Notes: generated from the sequence alone by a model not told the origin. Shown: positions 1 through 9,274, counted from the first letter of the stretch. The stretch is 50,089 bases of DNA from an uncultured Muribaculaceae bacterium (GCA_948788915.1 CAQFOZ010000014.1:1-50089); one strand, 5' to 3'. A program made the numbers and translations.

Positions 1-112
1 CATATAAAACGAAGATATTTTTGAGTCGATTTTGGCGCGGAGCGAAGGAGCATATGCACATATGCGACTGAACGACAAGCCGAAAGCAACTAAAAAGATC
101 GAGTTTTATGGT
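1..112. repeat. Palindromic intergenic repeat, copy 1 (may start before the window)
   Basis: The stretch is an imperfect palindrome. Outer arms ATAAAAC (4-10) and GTTTTAT (103-109) pair, and the centre is a perfect 7-bp hairpin, GCATATG (50-56) and CATATGC (59-65). The core AAGGAGCATA-N6-TATGCGACTGA is shared with the palindrome at 9080-9274, so I treat the two as one family. It lies just upstream of the beta-galactosidase gene. The type (REP-like, MITE-like or structured RNA) is unknown. Confidence 0.55.
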
Positions 113-181
113 TCAAGATTAAAACAATACATATATCGCTTAATTTTTCTCAGCTACGTGTTTATTAATGTGTATGTTACC

Positions 182-3100
182 ATGAAAAGATATGTTGTCG
201 CTTTGGCGGCTGTAGGCTCGCTGATGGTCTCAGGCCAGTCATTCAAAGAGTGGCAGGATCAGAATGTGAATGAGATTAACCGTCTCCCGATGCACGCCAC
301 CTTTACTCCGAAGGAACAAAAGCGGATTTCCCTTAACGGAAAGTGGAAATTCAATTGGGTTAAGGATGCGGATCTGCGTCCGGTAGATTTCTTTGCCGTG
401 GATTTCAATGATAAAGGATGGGGTACAATGACGGTGCCTGGTAACTGGGAATTGAATGGCTATGGTGATCCTGTATATGTCAATATCGGCTATGCATGGC
501 GGGAGGATTTCAAAAACGATCCGCCGAATGTGCCTGTCAAGAACAATCATGTGGGGTCTTACCGGAAGACAATCCATATACCGGCCGACTGGAAAGGGGA
601 GGAGATAATAGCTCATTTCGGTTCGGTAACTTCCAATATGTATCTTTGGGTTAACGGAAAATTCGTTGGCTATAGCGAGGATTCCAAGCTTGAGCCTGAA
701 TTTGATATAACCCGCTATGTTGTTCCCGGTAAGGATAACAAAATAGCCTTTCAGGTATTTCGCTGGAGTGACGGCACTTATCTTGAAGATCAGGATTTCT
801 GGCGTTTAAGCGGCGTGGCTCGTGACAGTTATCTTTATACACGTCCTGTGGGCGCAAGACTGGAGGATATTCGGGTGACTCCGGATCTGCTCAACGGCAA
901 TAAGGAAGGGCAGTTAAGGATAGAACTTAAGCTAAAGGGGAATTGTGTTGCATTTTTGCAGCTTGTTTCTCCAGAGGGAGAAATTGTGGCGAACAGTTCT
1001 CTGACCGGTTCCGGGAAACAGCATGTCACAATGAATGTAACTGATCCAGAACTATGGAGTGCTGAAACTCCGGAATTATACACTCTTAACGTCTCAATTG
1101 GTAAAGAGAACGGATCGGGAAAGTCAAAGACTACGGAGACAATCCAGGTTAAGGTCGGTTTCCGTAAGGTCGAGATTAAAAACAAGCAGTTGCTTGTTAA
1201 TGGCAAACCTGTTATTATCAAAGGTGTGAACAGACATGAACTTGATCCCGACGGAGGTTATGTGGTGAGCCGTCAGCGTTTGTTGCAGGATCTTCGTATA
1301 ATGAAAGAAAACAATATAAATGCCATTCGTACAAGTCATTATCCTAATGACGTAAGCTTTTATGATCTCTGCGATTCATTGGGATTCTATGTTGTGGCAG
1401 AGGCGAATATAGAGAGTCACGGAATGGGATATGGCGACAAGACTCTTGCCATACGTCCTGATTGGGAGAAGGCACATTTTGAACGCAACGAGCGCAACAT
1501 CGCACGTAATTTCAATCATCCCTCCGTGATAATATGGAGTATGGGTAATGAAGCGGGTAATGGCGTGAATTTTGAAAAGATATATAATTGGATTAAGAAG
1601 GAGGATCCGTCGCGCCCGGTTCAGTATGAGCGTGCAGAACTCTCACCCTGGACAGATATCTATTGCCCGATGTATGCATGGCCTGACGATGTGAAGCGTT
1701 ATTCCGAGAATCCGGAATCTTACCGTCCCATTATACAGTGCGAGTATAATCATGTGATGGGCAATAGTGGGGGAGGATTCAAGGAATATATGGATCTTAC
1801 CCGTAAAGATTCTATAAATCAGGGTGGATTCATATGGGATTTTGTAGACCAGGGTTTGCGTAAGAAGACGGCAGACGGTAAGGAGATTTATGCGTATGGT
1901 GGTGATTATAACCCTTACGACGCTTCTGATAAAAATTTCTGCGACAACGGTCTGATTTCGCCTGACCGTGTGCCTAATCCACATATGGATGAGGTGAAAT
2001 ATCAGTATCAGGATATATGGGCTTATCCGGTTGATCTTAAGAAAGGGAAGATCGAGGTTTATAATGAGAATTTCTTCCGTAACCTCGACAATTATCTGTT
2101 GAGATGGAGTTTGCTTTCCGACGGACATGTCTTGGAAACAGGAGTGTGTGATTTACCCCGTATAGAACCGGGACAGAGAACAGGTATCACTTTGCCCTAT
2201 TCGTTGCCTTCTCTTGATAAGGAGACACTGTTGAATGTCGAGTTTATAACAAGAAACGAATCTCAGCAGGTGCCGGCAGGTCATGTACAGGCCAGAGTGC
2301 AGTTACCCATATCTGATTATAAGTTCACAGACCAGGTGTTGAATGCATCTGAGAAACCTCTGACTGTGAATTCAGCAAATGTTAACCGCATTGTGATAGA
2401 GTCTCCGGCGGTTCATGTTGAGTTTGACCGCCATGACGGAATGATGGCTGAATATGTTGTCAATGGCGTGTCCATGCTTGCTGAAAACGGAAAACTCACA
2501 CCTCAGTTCTGGCGTGCACCTACCGACAATGATTATGGTGCAGATCTTGCTGTTAAAAGAAAGGTGTGGAGAAATCCTGAACTGAAACTTAAAGGATTCA
2601 GTGTCTCAAATATAGAAAACGGTAGGGTGACTGTTTCTGCAAAATATGATATTCCTGCCGTTAAATCTGGATTAAGCCTTGTATACGTAATTAATGCGGA
2701 CGGAGAAATACTGCTAAATTCTACACTTGAGCCTGATGAGGACGCAAAAGATGTGCCTGAGATGTTCCGATTTGGTGTGCAGCTTCAGTTGCCGGAGAGC
2801 ATGGATATTTCAAATTATTATGGCAGAGGCCCTGTTGAGAACTATGCGGACCGTAAAAGCCCGGCTTTTCTGGGAAGGTATAAACAGACTGCCGATGAAC
2901 AGGCATATCCCTATATCCGCCCGCAGGAGACAGGTACGAAGAGTGATATGCGCGAATGGACACAGACAGACAAGGGGGGAAGGGGACTGATGTTTACTTC
3001 TCCGGCTCCGTTCTACGGAAGCGCGTTGTGCTATTCTATTGAATCTCTTGATAACGGGGATAAGAAAACGCAACGTCATTTTCAGGAGGTAGATAAAATA

Positions 3101-3247
3101 CCGTATGTCAATCTTCTGCTTGACAGTGCACAAAGTGGTGTCGCTGGTGTGAACAGCTGGAATGCCCTGCCTCTGAAACAATATCGTATGCCATTCGGGA
3201 AACAACAGCTTACATTGCTCATTACTCCGGTAAAAAAACTGTTCTGA
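182..3247 (+). CDS. Exported GH2 beta-galactosidase
   Basis: A glycoside hydrolase family 2 beta-galactosidase of LacZ type, 1,021 residues, which cleaves terminal beta-galactosides. The order is the family's: jelly-roll sugar-binding domain (about 35-210), Ig-like domain (about 215-320), TIM barrel (about 325-620), another Ig-like domain, and the C-terminal Bgal_small_N domain (about 735-1015). The acid/base Glu457 lies in WSMGNEAGNG and the nucleophile Glu521 in QCEYNHVMGN. I chose the ATG at 182 because it begins a signal peptide (MKRYVVALAAVGSLMVSGQ); the frame stays open back to position 32, but that stretch is a palindromic repeat. The signal peptide implies action in the periplasm or at the surface on dietary or host glycans. 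No SusC/D pair is next to it, so the exact substrate cannot be read from context. Confidence 0.93.
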   Translation: MKRYVVALAAVGSLMVSGQSFKEWQDQNVNEINRLPMHATFTPKEQKRISLNGKWKFNWVKDADLRPVDFFAVDFNDKGWGTMTVPGNWELNGYGDPVYVNIGYAWREDFKNDPPNVPVKNNHVGSYRKTIHIPADWKGEEIIAHFGSVTSNMYLWVNGKFVGYSEDSKLEPEFDITRYVVPGKDNKIAFQVFRWSDGTYLEDQDFWRLSGVARDSYLYTRPVGARLEDIRVTPDLLNGNKEGQLRIELKLKGNCVAFLQLVSPEGEIVANSSLTGSGKQHVTMNVTDPELWSAETPELYTLNVSIGKENGSGKSKTTETIQVKVGFRKVEIKNKQLLVNGKPVIIKGVNRHELDPDGGYVVSRQRLLQDLRIMKENNINAIRTSHYPNDVSFYDLCDSLGFYVVAEANIESHGMGYGDKTLAIRPDWEKAHFERNERNIARNFNHPSVIIWSMGNEAGNGVNFEKIYNWIKKEDPSRPVQYERAELSPWTDIYCPMYAWPDDVKRYSENPESYRPIIQCEYNHVMGNSGGGFKEYMDLTRKDSINQGGFIWDFVDQGLRKKTADGKEIYAYGGDYNPYDASDKNFCDNGLISPDRVPNPHMDEVKYQYQDIWAYPVDLKKGKIEVYNENFFRNLDNYLLRWSLLSDGHVLETGVCDLPRIEPGQRTGITLPYSLPSLDKETLLNVEFITRNESQQVPAGHVQARVQLPISDYKFTDQVLNASEKPLTVNSANVNRIVIESPAVHVEFDRHDGMMAEYVVNGVSMLAENGKLTPQFWRAPTDNDYGADLAVKRKVWRNPELKLKGFSVSNIENGRVTVSAKYDIPAVKSGLSLVYVINADGEILLNSTLEPDEDAKDVPEMFRFGVQLQLPESMDISNYYGRGPVENYADRKSPAFLGRYKQTADEQAYPYIRPQETGTKSDMREWTQTDKGGRGLMFTSPAPFYGSALCYSIESLDNGDKKTQRHFQEVDKIPYVNLLLDSAQSGVAGVNSWNALPLKQYRMPFGKQQLTLLITPVKKLF

Positions 3248-3312
3248 CGGCTTTCAAACCGGAAAGTCAAGAAATAGAGCTGTGGAATACTTACTTAAAT
3301 AAACAAATTGAT

Positions 3313-3320
3313 TATATTTG
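3313..3320 (+). promoter_or_regulatory. Candidate Bacteroidetes -7 box for the PD40 gene
   Basis: TATATTTG matches the TAnnTTTG consensus 8/8 and lies 38 bases before the ATG at 3359. No good -33 TTTG is seen at the expected distance, so only the -7 element is marked. It separates this gene from the beta-galactosidase transcript. Confidence 0.4.
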
Positions 3321-3358
3321 CGGTTTGAAACGGTAGAACCGAGATATAGATAAATATA

Positions 3359-4594
3359 ATGAAATTTTATAATAAGATAATTATAGCGTTGGTCTTACTG
3401 ATGCCCGTTCAGGCGGTTGCCGCTCCAAAGAGAGCTGTCAAGCAAACAGGACCAAGTGTGGAGGAACTTATAGCAGAGGGACGTCAGGCTTTTATGAATT
3501 ATGATTTTAAGCTTGCAGGCTCTTTATTTGCAGAGGCTCGTAAAAAGGCCAAGAAAAATGTTCCCGAAGAGTTGGAATCAGCCGAGAATGATTTGATGAA
3601 GGCTGAGAATTTCATGGAGAGAGTTGAGAAAATTGTAATACTTGACAGTATTGCCTTGCCAAAGGCGGATTTTTTTAAGGCATACAAACTTCCGGTATCT
3701 TCCGGTTATCTGTCAGGACCTGATGCCCTGCCCGTTGAAATGGATGATGTGGATTATGTCTTTACAAATGAAGATTCCGATTATAAGCTTTGGGCACAAC
3801 CGGACACAGCCGGCAATTATGTGCTGATGGAATCATCCCGGCTCACTGACGGCTCATGGGCAACTCCGGCTTCATTGCCTGATATTCTTGATGAAGATGC
3901 CGATGCTTTCTATCCGTTTATGATGCCGGATGGTGTCACGCTCTATTTTGCGTCAGACAATGAGCAGTCTTTAGGCGGACTGGATATATTTGTAGCTACC
4001 CGTGATGCAACTGACGGTTCTTTCCTTCAGCCACAGAATATGGGCATGCCTTATAATTCTCCTTATGACGATTATATGTTGGCTATAGATGAACTGAATG
4101 GAGTAGGATGGTGGGCCACGGACCGCAATCAGCTTGGAGACAGTATAACGGTGTATCTTTTCAAGACTAATGACATCCGCTCCAACTATAATGTGGAGGA
4201 AACGGAGAATCTGCCCGAAAAGGCTCGTGTCTATAATTATCGTGAAACATGGGGTGATAATGATTATACTCCGCTTCTTGAAGAGATAAGTGAAATTGTG
4301 CCCGGACCGGTGACGCGACAGATTGACTTCGTGTTTCCTTTGCCGAAAGGAAGGGTGTATTATACCCTTGATGATTTTAAGTCGGATTCAGGGCGCAGGA
4401 TGATGAAAAAGTATCTTGCCGCGGAGTCCGCTTTTAATACCGGACAGGAGAAACTTTCAGATTTACGGCGGCAATTTGCCGAGACGCATTCCGCAACTCT
4501 TAAATCACGGATACGAACCCTTGAAAAGGAGATTGAACAGGAACGCGAGACTCTGAGAAAACTGAGAAGCGAAGTTTACCGTGCGGAAAAGTAG
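3359..4594 (+). CDS. Exported PD40 (WD40-like) repeat protein with TPR-like N-terminus
   Basis: A 411-residue protein of unproven function. It has a signal peptide ending near AVAA (residue about 22), then a helical TPR-like stretch (about 33-95), then a beta-propeller-like PD40 segment. The clearest PD40 blade is the DADAFYPFMMPDGVTLYFAS stretch followed by GGLDIFVATRD (about 178-225). The C-terminal 65 residues are charged and helical, likely a coiled coil. TPR plus PD40 recalls the periplasmic PorE/OmpA-type proteins of Bacteroidetes, but there is no OmpA domain, so I do not assign that name. It has its own -7 box, and the cstA-like gene follows after 49 bases. Probably periplasmic. Confidence 0.8.
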   Translation: MKFYNKIIIALVLLMPVQAVAAPKRAVKQTGPSVEELIAEGRQAFMNYDFKLAGSLFAEARKKAKKNVPEELESAENDLMKAENFMERVEKIVILDSIALPKADFFKAYKLPVSSGYLSGPDALPVEMDDVDYVFTNEDSDYKLWAQPDTAGNYVLMESSRLTDGSWATPASLPDILDEDADAFYPFMMPDGVTLYFASDNEQSLGGLDIFVATRDATDGSFLQPQNMGMPYNSPYDDYMLAIDELNGVGWWATDRNQLGDSITVYLFKTNDIRSNYNVEETENLPEKARVYNYRETWGDNDYTPLLEEISEIVPGPVTRQIDFVFPLPKGRVYYTLDDFKSDSGRRMMKKYLAAESAFNTGQEKLSDLRRQFAETHSATLKSRIRTLEKEIEQERETLRKLRSEVYRAEK

Positions 4595-4643
4595 ATCCCT
4601 TTTGCAACTTTTCATATATTTTGAATTAAACTGACTTGACGAT

Positions 4644-6092
4644 ATGCTTTCTTTTACCATTGCTCTGTTTGTCCTGATTTTCGGATATATCTTCTACGGT
4701 AAATTCGTCAGTAAAGTATTCGGGCAGGATCCGGCTCGTGTTACTCCCGTTCATACGCATGCTGACGGAGTGGATTTCGTGGCATTGCCTACATGGAAGA
4801 TTTTCCTTATACAGTTTCTTAATATTGCAGGTCTCGGCCCAATTTTCGGAGCAATTATGGGAGTCATGTTCGGTCCCGCTGCATTCCTGTGGATAGTGTT
4901 CGGTACAATCTTTGCTGGTGCGGTTCATGATTATCTCTCCGGAATGTTGTCGCTGAGAAACAATGGTGCTTCGCTTCCGGAGATTGTCGGCAATGAACTT
5001 GGCAATGGTGTGAAGAACGCAATGCGTGTATTCGCATTGTTGCTGATGATTCTGGTAGGAGCGGTTTTCGTGTATAATCCGGCAGATCTGCTGGCGATGC
5101 TGACTCCCGAATCGTTAGACCGTCTTTTTTGGATCGTGGCTATTTTCGCATATTACCTGTTGGCAACTTTGTTGCCCATAGACAAGCTGATCGGCAAACT
5201 GTATCCCCTTTTTGGAATAGCATTGCTTTTTATGGCAGTGGGTATAATGGTTGGCTTATACATCCATTATTCCGATATGCCGGAGATATGGAGTGAATTT
5301 TATAACCACAAGACAGATCCCGATGCTAATCCTATATTCCCGATGATGTTTGTGTCGATAGCCTGTGGTGCAATATCCGGGTTTCATGCCACCCAGTCTC
5401 CTATGATGGCGAGATGTCTGAAGAATGAGAAACATGGCCGTCCCGTCTTTTATGGGGCGATGGTGGCAGAGGGTATTGTCGCGCTCATCTGGGCTGCCGC
5501 CGCAATAACATTCACACACGGCTATAACGGCCTGCAGGAGTTCTTGGGCAACGGTAGCCCTGCTGTGTTGGTCAACGATATTTCTAAATCCTGGCTTGGT
5601 ACATTCGGTGGAATCCTGGCAATACTGGGTGTGATTGCCGCACCTATTACTTCAGGAGACACAGCTCTGAGGTCCGCGAGACTTATAGCTGCCGATTTCA
5701 TGAATGTAAGACAGGCTAAGATTGTAAAACGGCTTGCGATAACAATACCGATTTTTGTGGTGTGCTTTATTGTTATGCTGATGCCTTATGATGCGTTGTG
5801 GAGATATTTTGCATGGTGTAACCAGGTGCTCGCTGTCTTTACGTTATGGACACTTACCGTTTATCTTGCCAGAGAGAAAAAGTTATATATAATCACACTT
5901 GTCCCTGCACTTTTCATGACAGCCGTAACAGTCACCTATATCCTTTTTGCTCCGGAGGGTGTCGGTGCATTGACAGACAAACTCTGGGGAGTCAAGATCG
6001 CCTACGAATGGGCACTGGGTATCGGACTGGTGATATCTGCTGTCTTTCTCTTAATGTTCACCCGATTTCTCCGGATGCTGCGGTTGAACTGA
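4644..6092 (+). CDS. cstA: Carbon starvation protein CstA-family transporter
   Basis: A 482-residue polytopic inner-membrane protein of the CstA family, whose characterised members import peptides or pyruvate when carbon is scarce. The N-terminus begins directly with a membrane segment (MLSFTIALFVLIFGYIFYG), followed by the family block around LNIAGLGPIFGAIMG and AGAVHDYLSGM. Many further hydrophobic segments run to the C-terminus. It is shorter than the roughly 700-residue E. coli CstA, as expected for the compact form in Bacteroidetes. It stands 49 bases after the PD40 gene and converges with the C10 protease gene. Substrate cannot be decided from sequence alone. Confidence 0.9.
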   Translation: MLSFTIALFVLIFGYIFYGKFVSKVFGQDPARVTPVHTHADGVDFVALPTWKIFLIQFLNIAGLGPIFGAIMGVMFGPAAFLWIVFGTIFAGAVHDYLSGMLSLRNNGASLPEIVGNELGNGVKNAMRVFALLLMILVGAVFVYNPADLLAMLTPESLDRLFWIVAIFAYYLLATLLPIDKLIGKLYPLFGIALLFMAVGIMVGLYIHYSDMPEIWSEFYNHKTDPDANPIFPMMFVSIACGAISGFHATQSPMMARCLKNEKHGRPVFYGAMVAEGIVALIWAAAAITFTHGYNGLQEFLGNGSPAVLVNDISKSWLGTFGGILAILGVIAAPITSGDTALRSARLIAADFMNVRQAKIVKRLAITIPIFVVCFIVMLMPYDALWRYFAWCNQVLAVFTLWTLTVYLAREKKLYIITLVPALFMTAVTVTYILFAPEGVGALTDKLWGVKIAYEWALGIGLVISAVFLLMFTRFLRMLRLN

Positions 6093-6099
6093 TAAATTT

Positions 6100-6136
6100 T
6101 TATTGCTGTCCGATAAAAAAACTCGAATGGCAATAA
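6100..6136. repeat. TTATTGC...GCAATAA inverted repeat, copy 1
   Basis: A 37-base element with 7-bp inverted ends, TTATTGC (6100-6106) and GCAATAA (6130-6136). Its first 19 bases, TTATTGCTGTCCGATAAAA, recur exactly at 43048-43066, where the same terminal pairing is found. It lies between the convergent cstA and C10 protease genes. It may be a remnant of a mobile element's end or a small structured RNA element. Confidence 0.6.
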
Positions 6137-6179
6137 TATTTATATGAAGAATAATATTAATGTTATGACAGCTACGCTA

Positions 6180-8213
6180 TTAATTCTGCTTGAGAATCTT
6201 TTCTCCGTTGATAATATAGATGCCGCTGGGGAGAGATTCCAACTGGTTGATATCGTCAGATATAAATTTACCATCTATTGAATATATTCTCGGTCTGCCG
6301 GATACTGAAAAGTTTATATCGTTCTGTATATCTTTAATTCCGGATCCGTTTATTGAAAGAGCGAAAGGCTCTTTAAAATATAAATAATTTTTTCTATAAA
6401 GGGATTTGAAACTTAATGCATACTTCGCTGTAGTGTCAAATACTTCTTCTAAAACAGGTATAAATATAGGGTTGACATATCTTGCATCTCTTTTTTCTCC
6501 GGGAATCAAATCAGCAAAAGCTGTTGGTCCTATGGCAAAGAGAGACCAATCCGTTGCTCCGTCAGCTTTCTTCATAATAACGGCTTGTATCCCATCGACA
6601 AGTTCCTGATCAGACTTATTGCTTATTTTTATTTCGATATCTGACATTGGAATATCTAACGATAAATCAGTCGGCATCGTAACAACCTCTATTTCCATCA
6701 TCGGATTTGTCGCAGACTCCACTGTTATACTGGCTTCTGTTACATGAGCTATACAGTAATTTACGTTAGTCAGCGGAGCCTTCAGTTTTTTCCAAGTTTT
6801 ATCTCCGCTACAGCGATATACAGGGTAACATTTATAATCTCCAGGCGCGACACCCTTATTTGCGAAATATGAAGGAGCAACTCCTATAACGGGCCAACTA
6901 TACCCCACCGGGATATTGATTGCTTGCCCTCCTATACTGAAACAAACATGCTCTGTATTACTCATAGAGCCTATTGGATAGAAATCAAGTCCCAAGTCAA
7001 AAAGATCTGAGACTGAATTGTTCATAGCTGATACTTGGATCCAGATGCTGCCATCTGCCTCAGGCATTGCAATATCTCCATAAAGACTTAGATATGCCTC
7101 CTGCTTTATAGGAGCTCCGGTATCAGGACGGATACCGAACACTGCCATTTGTCCAACGTTATAACCGTTAGCTAAGATTATACCATCTGCATCATCATAA
7201 TTCAACGCAGATAACCTGAAAAATCCGTCATCATCACCATTCCAACCGAAATTAAAATGAAAATAACCATTCTCAGAGTAGCCATCACAGATAAATTCAT
7301 GTCCTCCTCTTCCGTTAGTCCCGGAATACAGCAAGGGACAGCCTTGAGCAAGGTTGTCATAGACCATGGACTCCCACTCCTTTAGTGGATAGTTGATTCG
7401 AAGATCTGCCCGCATGGACTTGTCATAACCGAAATAATCTCTCAGAGCATCCATAGCTGAGACATCGCTACTCGCAGACTCATTTGCTCTGTAATACATC
7501 TTGCAACCGTAGCCGCACGCCTTCATAAGCAAAGCCACTGCATTCTCCTGTGCTTTATCATATCCATGGGTGTAGTCTTCAATCATATTGCTCCAGTCGA
7601 ACTTTACATTCATGTCCATTGTCATTTCAACTCCGCGCCAATCGGTGTACGTTACAACTCCTGTGCCATGTTCAGGATACTTGAAATGATACATTATTTG
7701 AGCCATAGCCGTGGCTACGCATCCTGCAGGTGCATACTTCCCCTCGATTATTGGACACATACTGTTAAAGGGATTAAATTGACCCCATCTCGATTTACAT
7801 AAAGCAGGTATCGGAACTTTTGAATCGCGTTCCGGAATCTTCTTAGACGGAGTTATATTCAATTCCCTTGCAGCCTCTATTTCTTGTGTGTATGAGTTAA
7901 GCCAGTCTTTCAGCGATGGATTTGATAGAGGATCCTCACTATGCTTGCTGTTTAATATTCCCAGAACAGGTATAGCTACGTCATCGGCACTCACTATTGC
8001 GATGCCCTCGGATTGCAGTTCAAATAAGTATATTGTATTCCGGTCCTGATTGTCTTTTAAAGTGATCGGCTCTTTTAAAACTGACGATCGTGTGGCGAGA
8101 TTGTATGGGAATGCTCTTTCCCAAGCCATGACTGGGGTCAGTTCTTCAGCCATTGAAATAAATGGTAAAACAATCAATGATAGCAATAGAAAGAATGATC
8201 GATTGAAACGCAT
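6180..8213 (-). CDS. C10 family (streptopain-like) secreted cysteine protease with T9SS-like tail
   Basis: A 677-residue peptidase of family C10, related to streptopain SpeB and the Bacteroides fragilis Bfp proteases. I chose the ATG at 8213, which gives a clean signal peptide (MRFNRSFFLLLSLIVLPFISMA); the frame is open further upstream but that extension looks untranslated. A propeptide (about 25-130) precedes the catalytic domain (about 135-350). The nucleophile Cys165 lies in APAGCVATAMAQIM and the catalytic His305 in GGHEFICDGY, followed by NFGWNGDDDGFFRL. After about 350 come beta-rich domains and a C-terminal stretch (IYSIDGKFISDD...SGIYIINGEKIL) resembling a type IX sorting domain. Likely secreted or surface-bound and activated by propeptide removal. 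Targets cannot be inferred. Confidence 0.88.
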   Translation of the reverse strand: MRFNRSFFLLLSLIVLPFISMAEELTPVMAWERAFPYNLATRSSVLKEPITLKDNQDRNTIYLFELQSEGIAIVSADDVAIPVLGILNSKHSEDPLSNPSLKDWLNSYTQEIEAARELNITPSKKIPERDSKVPIPALCKSRWGQFNPFNSMCPIIEGKYAPAGCVATAMAQIMYHFKYPEHGTGVVTYTDWRGVEMTMDMNVKFDWSNMIEDYTHGYDKAQENAVALLMKACGYGCKMYYRANESASSDVSAMDALRDYFGYDKSMRADLRINYPLKEWESMVYDNLAQGCPLLYSGTNGRGGHEFICDGYSENGYFHFNFGWNGDDDGFFRLSALNYDDADGIILANGYNVGQMAVFGIRPDTGAPIKQEAYLSLYGDIAMPEADGSIWIQVSAMNNSVSDLFDLGLDFYPIGSMSNTEHVCFSIGGQAINIPVGYSWPVIGVAPSYFANKGVAPGDYKCYPVYRCSGDKTWKKLKAPLTNVNYCIAHVTEASITVESATNPMMEIEVVTMPTDLSLDIPMSDIEIKISNKSDQELVDGIQAVIMKKADGATDWSLFAIGPTAFADLIPGEKRDARYVNPIFIPVLEEVFDTTAKYALSFKSLYRKNYLYFKEPFALSINGSGIKDIQNDINFSVSGRPRIYSIDGKFISDDINQLESLPSGIYIINGEKILKQN

Positions 8214-8483
8214 GATGAGTCGAAATTTAATATTTCCGCAAGTTATGAAAAAAATGAATATTACAAAAATTATGTTTTCAGAAAATATGAAATCAGCTAT
8301 AATTCGCATATTGTTTCTTTGCCATATAGCTGTAAGTGAATTTCGACTTTGAGGTGTTCCAGTCAAACGGGCAACTAATACTTTGACAATAAATATATCA
8401 TCGAGATGTCATTTATTTGCGTCTCAGGCATATTTCGCAAGTTACAAGTTATAAGCCCCGACTTGTGTTGTCTGTTTATAAAA
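8214..8483. other. Intergenic region upstream of the C10 protease, no gene seen
   Basis: This 270-base AT-rich stretch separates the protease start from the end of the adenosyltransferase gene; both genes are on the minus strand. Read on the minus strand, AATTTTTG (plus 8274-8281) matches the -7 consensus 7/8, but no -33 partner is convincing. I see no supported small gene or RNA. Confidence 0.4.
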
Positions 8484-9065
8484 TTATTTTCGGGTTGCTG
8501 ACTGAAATTCTGCTCCGGAGAGACACCAGTGTTCTTCAACCAGTCCATGAAGCAGAAGTTCGTTCCTGGAAAGGATGAAGAAAAGATCGGCAAGACGGTT
8601 AATGAACTTCATCAGGTTCTCCGGAAGCGGATCCTGTTCGTTTAGACGCCAGAGATTCCGTTCCGCACGACGGGTATCTACACGTGCTTTATGCAGAAAA
8701 GCCGACAGGGTGGTTCCTCCCGGTAATATGTAGCATTTGGGCTGAGATGTTTGTGATGTAATATGGTCAATTTTTTTCTCGATATCATTTACCATTTCTT
8801 CTGTAATCTCCGGTGCGCGATCGGATCTTAGGTCTGAGGTGAGAGCCACGTTGCTCATTACTTTCATCAGGGATTGCTGTATTCCTTTGAGGTAGCTCAT
8901 CAGTTCGGAGTCTTCCTGTATCATGGAGCGGCAGATTCCTATAGATACGTTCAGTTCGTCAAGAGATCCCAGAGTCTCTATGCGAAAATCTGTTTTTGAG
9001 ACCCGGATATCTCCTCCGATGGATGTTGTTCCCGTATCACCGGTGCGTGTATATACTTTCTTCAT
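8484..9065 (-). CDS. pduO: ATP:cob(I)alamin adenosyltransferase, PduO type
   Basis: A 193-residue PduO-type corrinoid adenosyltransferase, which moves the 5'-deoxyadenosyl group of ATP to cob(I)alamin to make adenosylcobalamin in the cytoplasm. The ATP-binding N-terminus KVYTRTGDTGTT, the LGSLDELNVSIG helix and the C-terminal TRRAERNLWRL and INRLADLFFILSR motifs are all present, and length is normal. It is on the same strand as the B12 uptake genes and follows btuD after 209 bases that are almost wholly a palindromic repeat. It completes the locus by converting imported cobalamin to the coenzyme form that the upstream riboswitch senses. Whether it shares the btu transcript depends on read-through of that palindrome. 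Confidence 0.92.
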   Translation of the reverse strand: MKKVYTRTGDTGTTSIGGDIRVSKTDFRIETLGSLDELNVSIGICRSMIQEDSELMSYLKGIQQSLMKVMSNVALTSDLRSDRAPEITEEMVNDIEKKIDHITSQTSQPKCYILPGGTTLSAFLHKARVDTRRAERNLWRLNEQDPLPENLMKFINRLADLFFILSRNELLLHGLVEEHWCLSGAEFQSATRK

Positions 9066-9079
9066 ATATATTTATAAAT

Positions 9080-9274
9080 TGAAGTGATTTAAACTTTTTT
9101 CATCGTTAAGCTTCGTTAAGATTTTGAGGATATTTTCCATATTGAGAAAGGAGCATAGCGGGCTATGTGACTGACGAAATATGGGAAATATACCAAAATA
9201 TTAATGAAGATTGATGATGAAGAAAACATATTTTCACATTCTTTTAAATTTCGTAAAAAGTTTAAATCACTTCA
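9080..9274. repeat. 195-bp palindromic element, copy 2 of the GGAGCATA family
   Basis: Perfect 20-bp inverted ends, TGAAGTGATTTAAACTTTTT (9080-9099) and its complement at 9255-9274, enclose a second imperfect palindrome of about 43 bases per arm (left arm about 9101-9143). At the centre is a 6-bp hairpin, CATAGC (9154-9159) and GCTATG (9162-9167). The right end touches the btuD stop codon and the left end is 14 bases from the pduO start, so the element fills the gap. The core AAGGAGCATA-N6-TATGTGACTGA matches that of the element at 1-112. The architecture fits a MITE or REP-like sequence. Confidence 0.75.

Noticed and set aside
32..181. N-terminal extension of the beta-galactosidase reading frame
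   Set aside because: The extra 50 codons run through the palindromic repeat and would hide the signal peptide that begins at the ATG at 182.
3284..3300. Possible third partial copy of the 53-bp repeat (GGAATACTTACTTAAAT)
   Set aside because: Only about 13 bases match one end of the element and no internal part follows, so chance in AT-rich DNA is likely.
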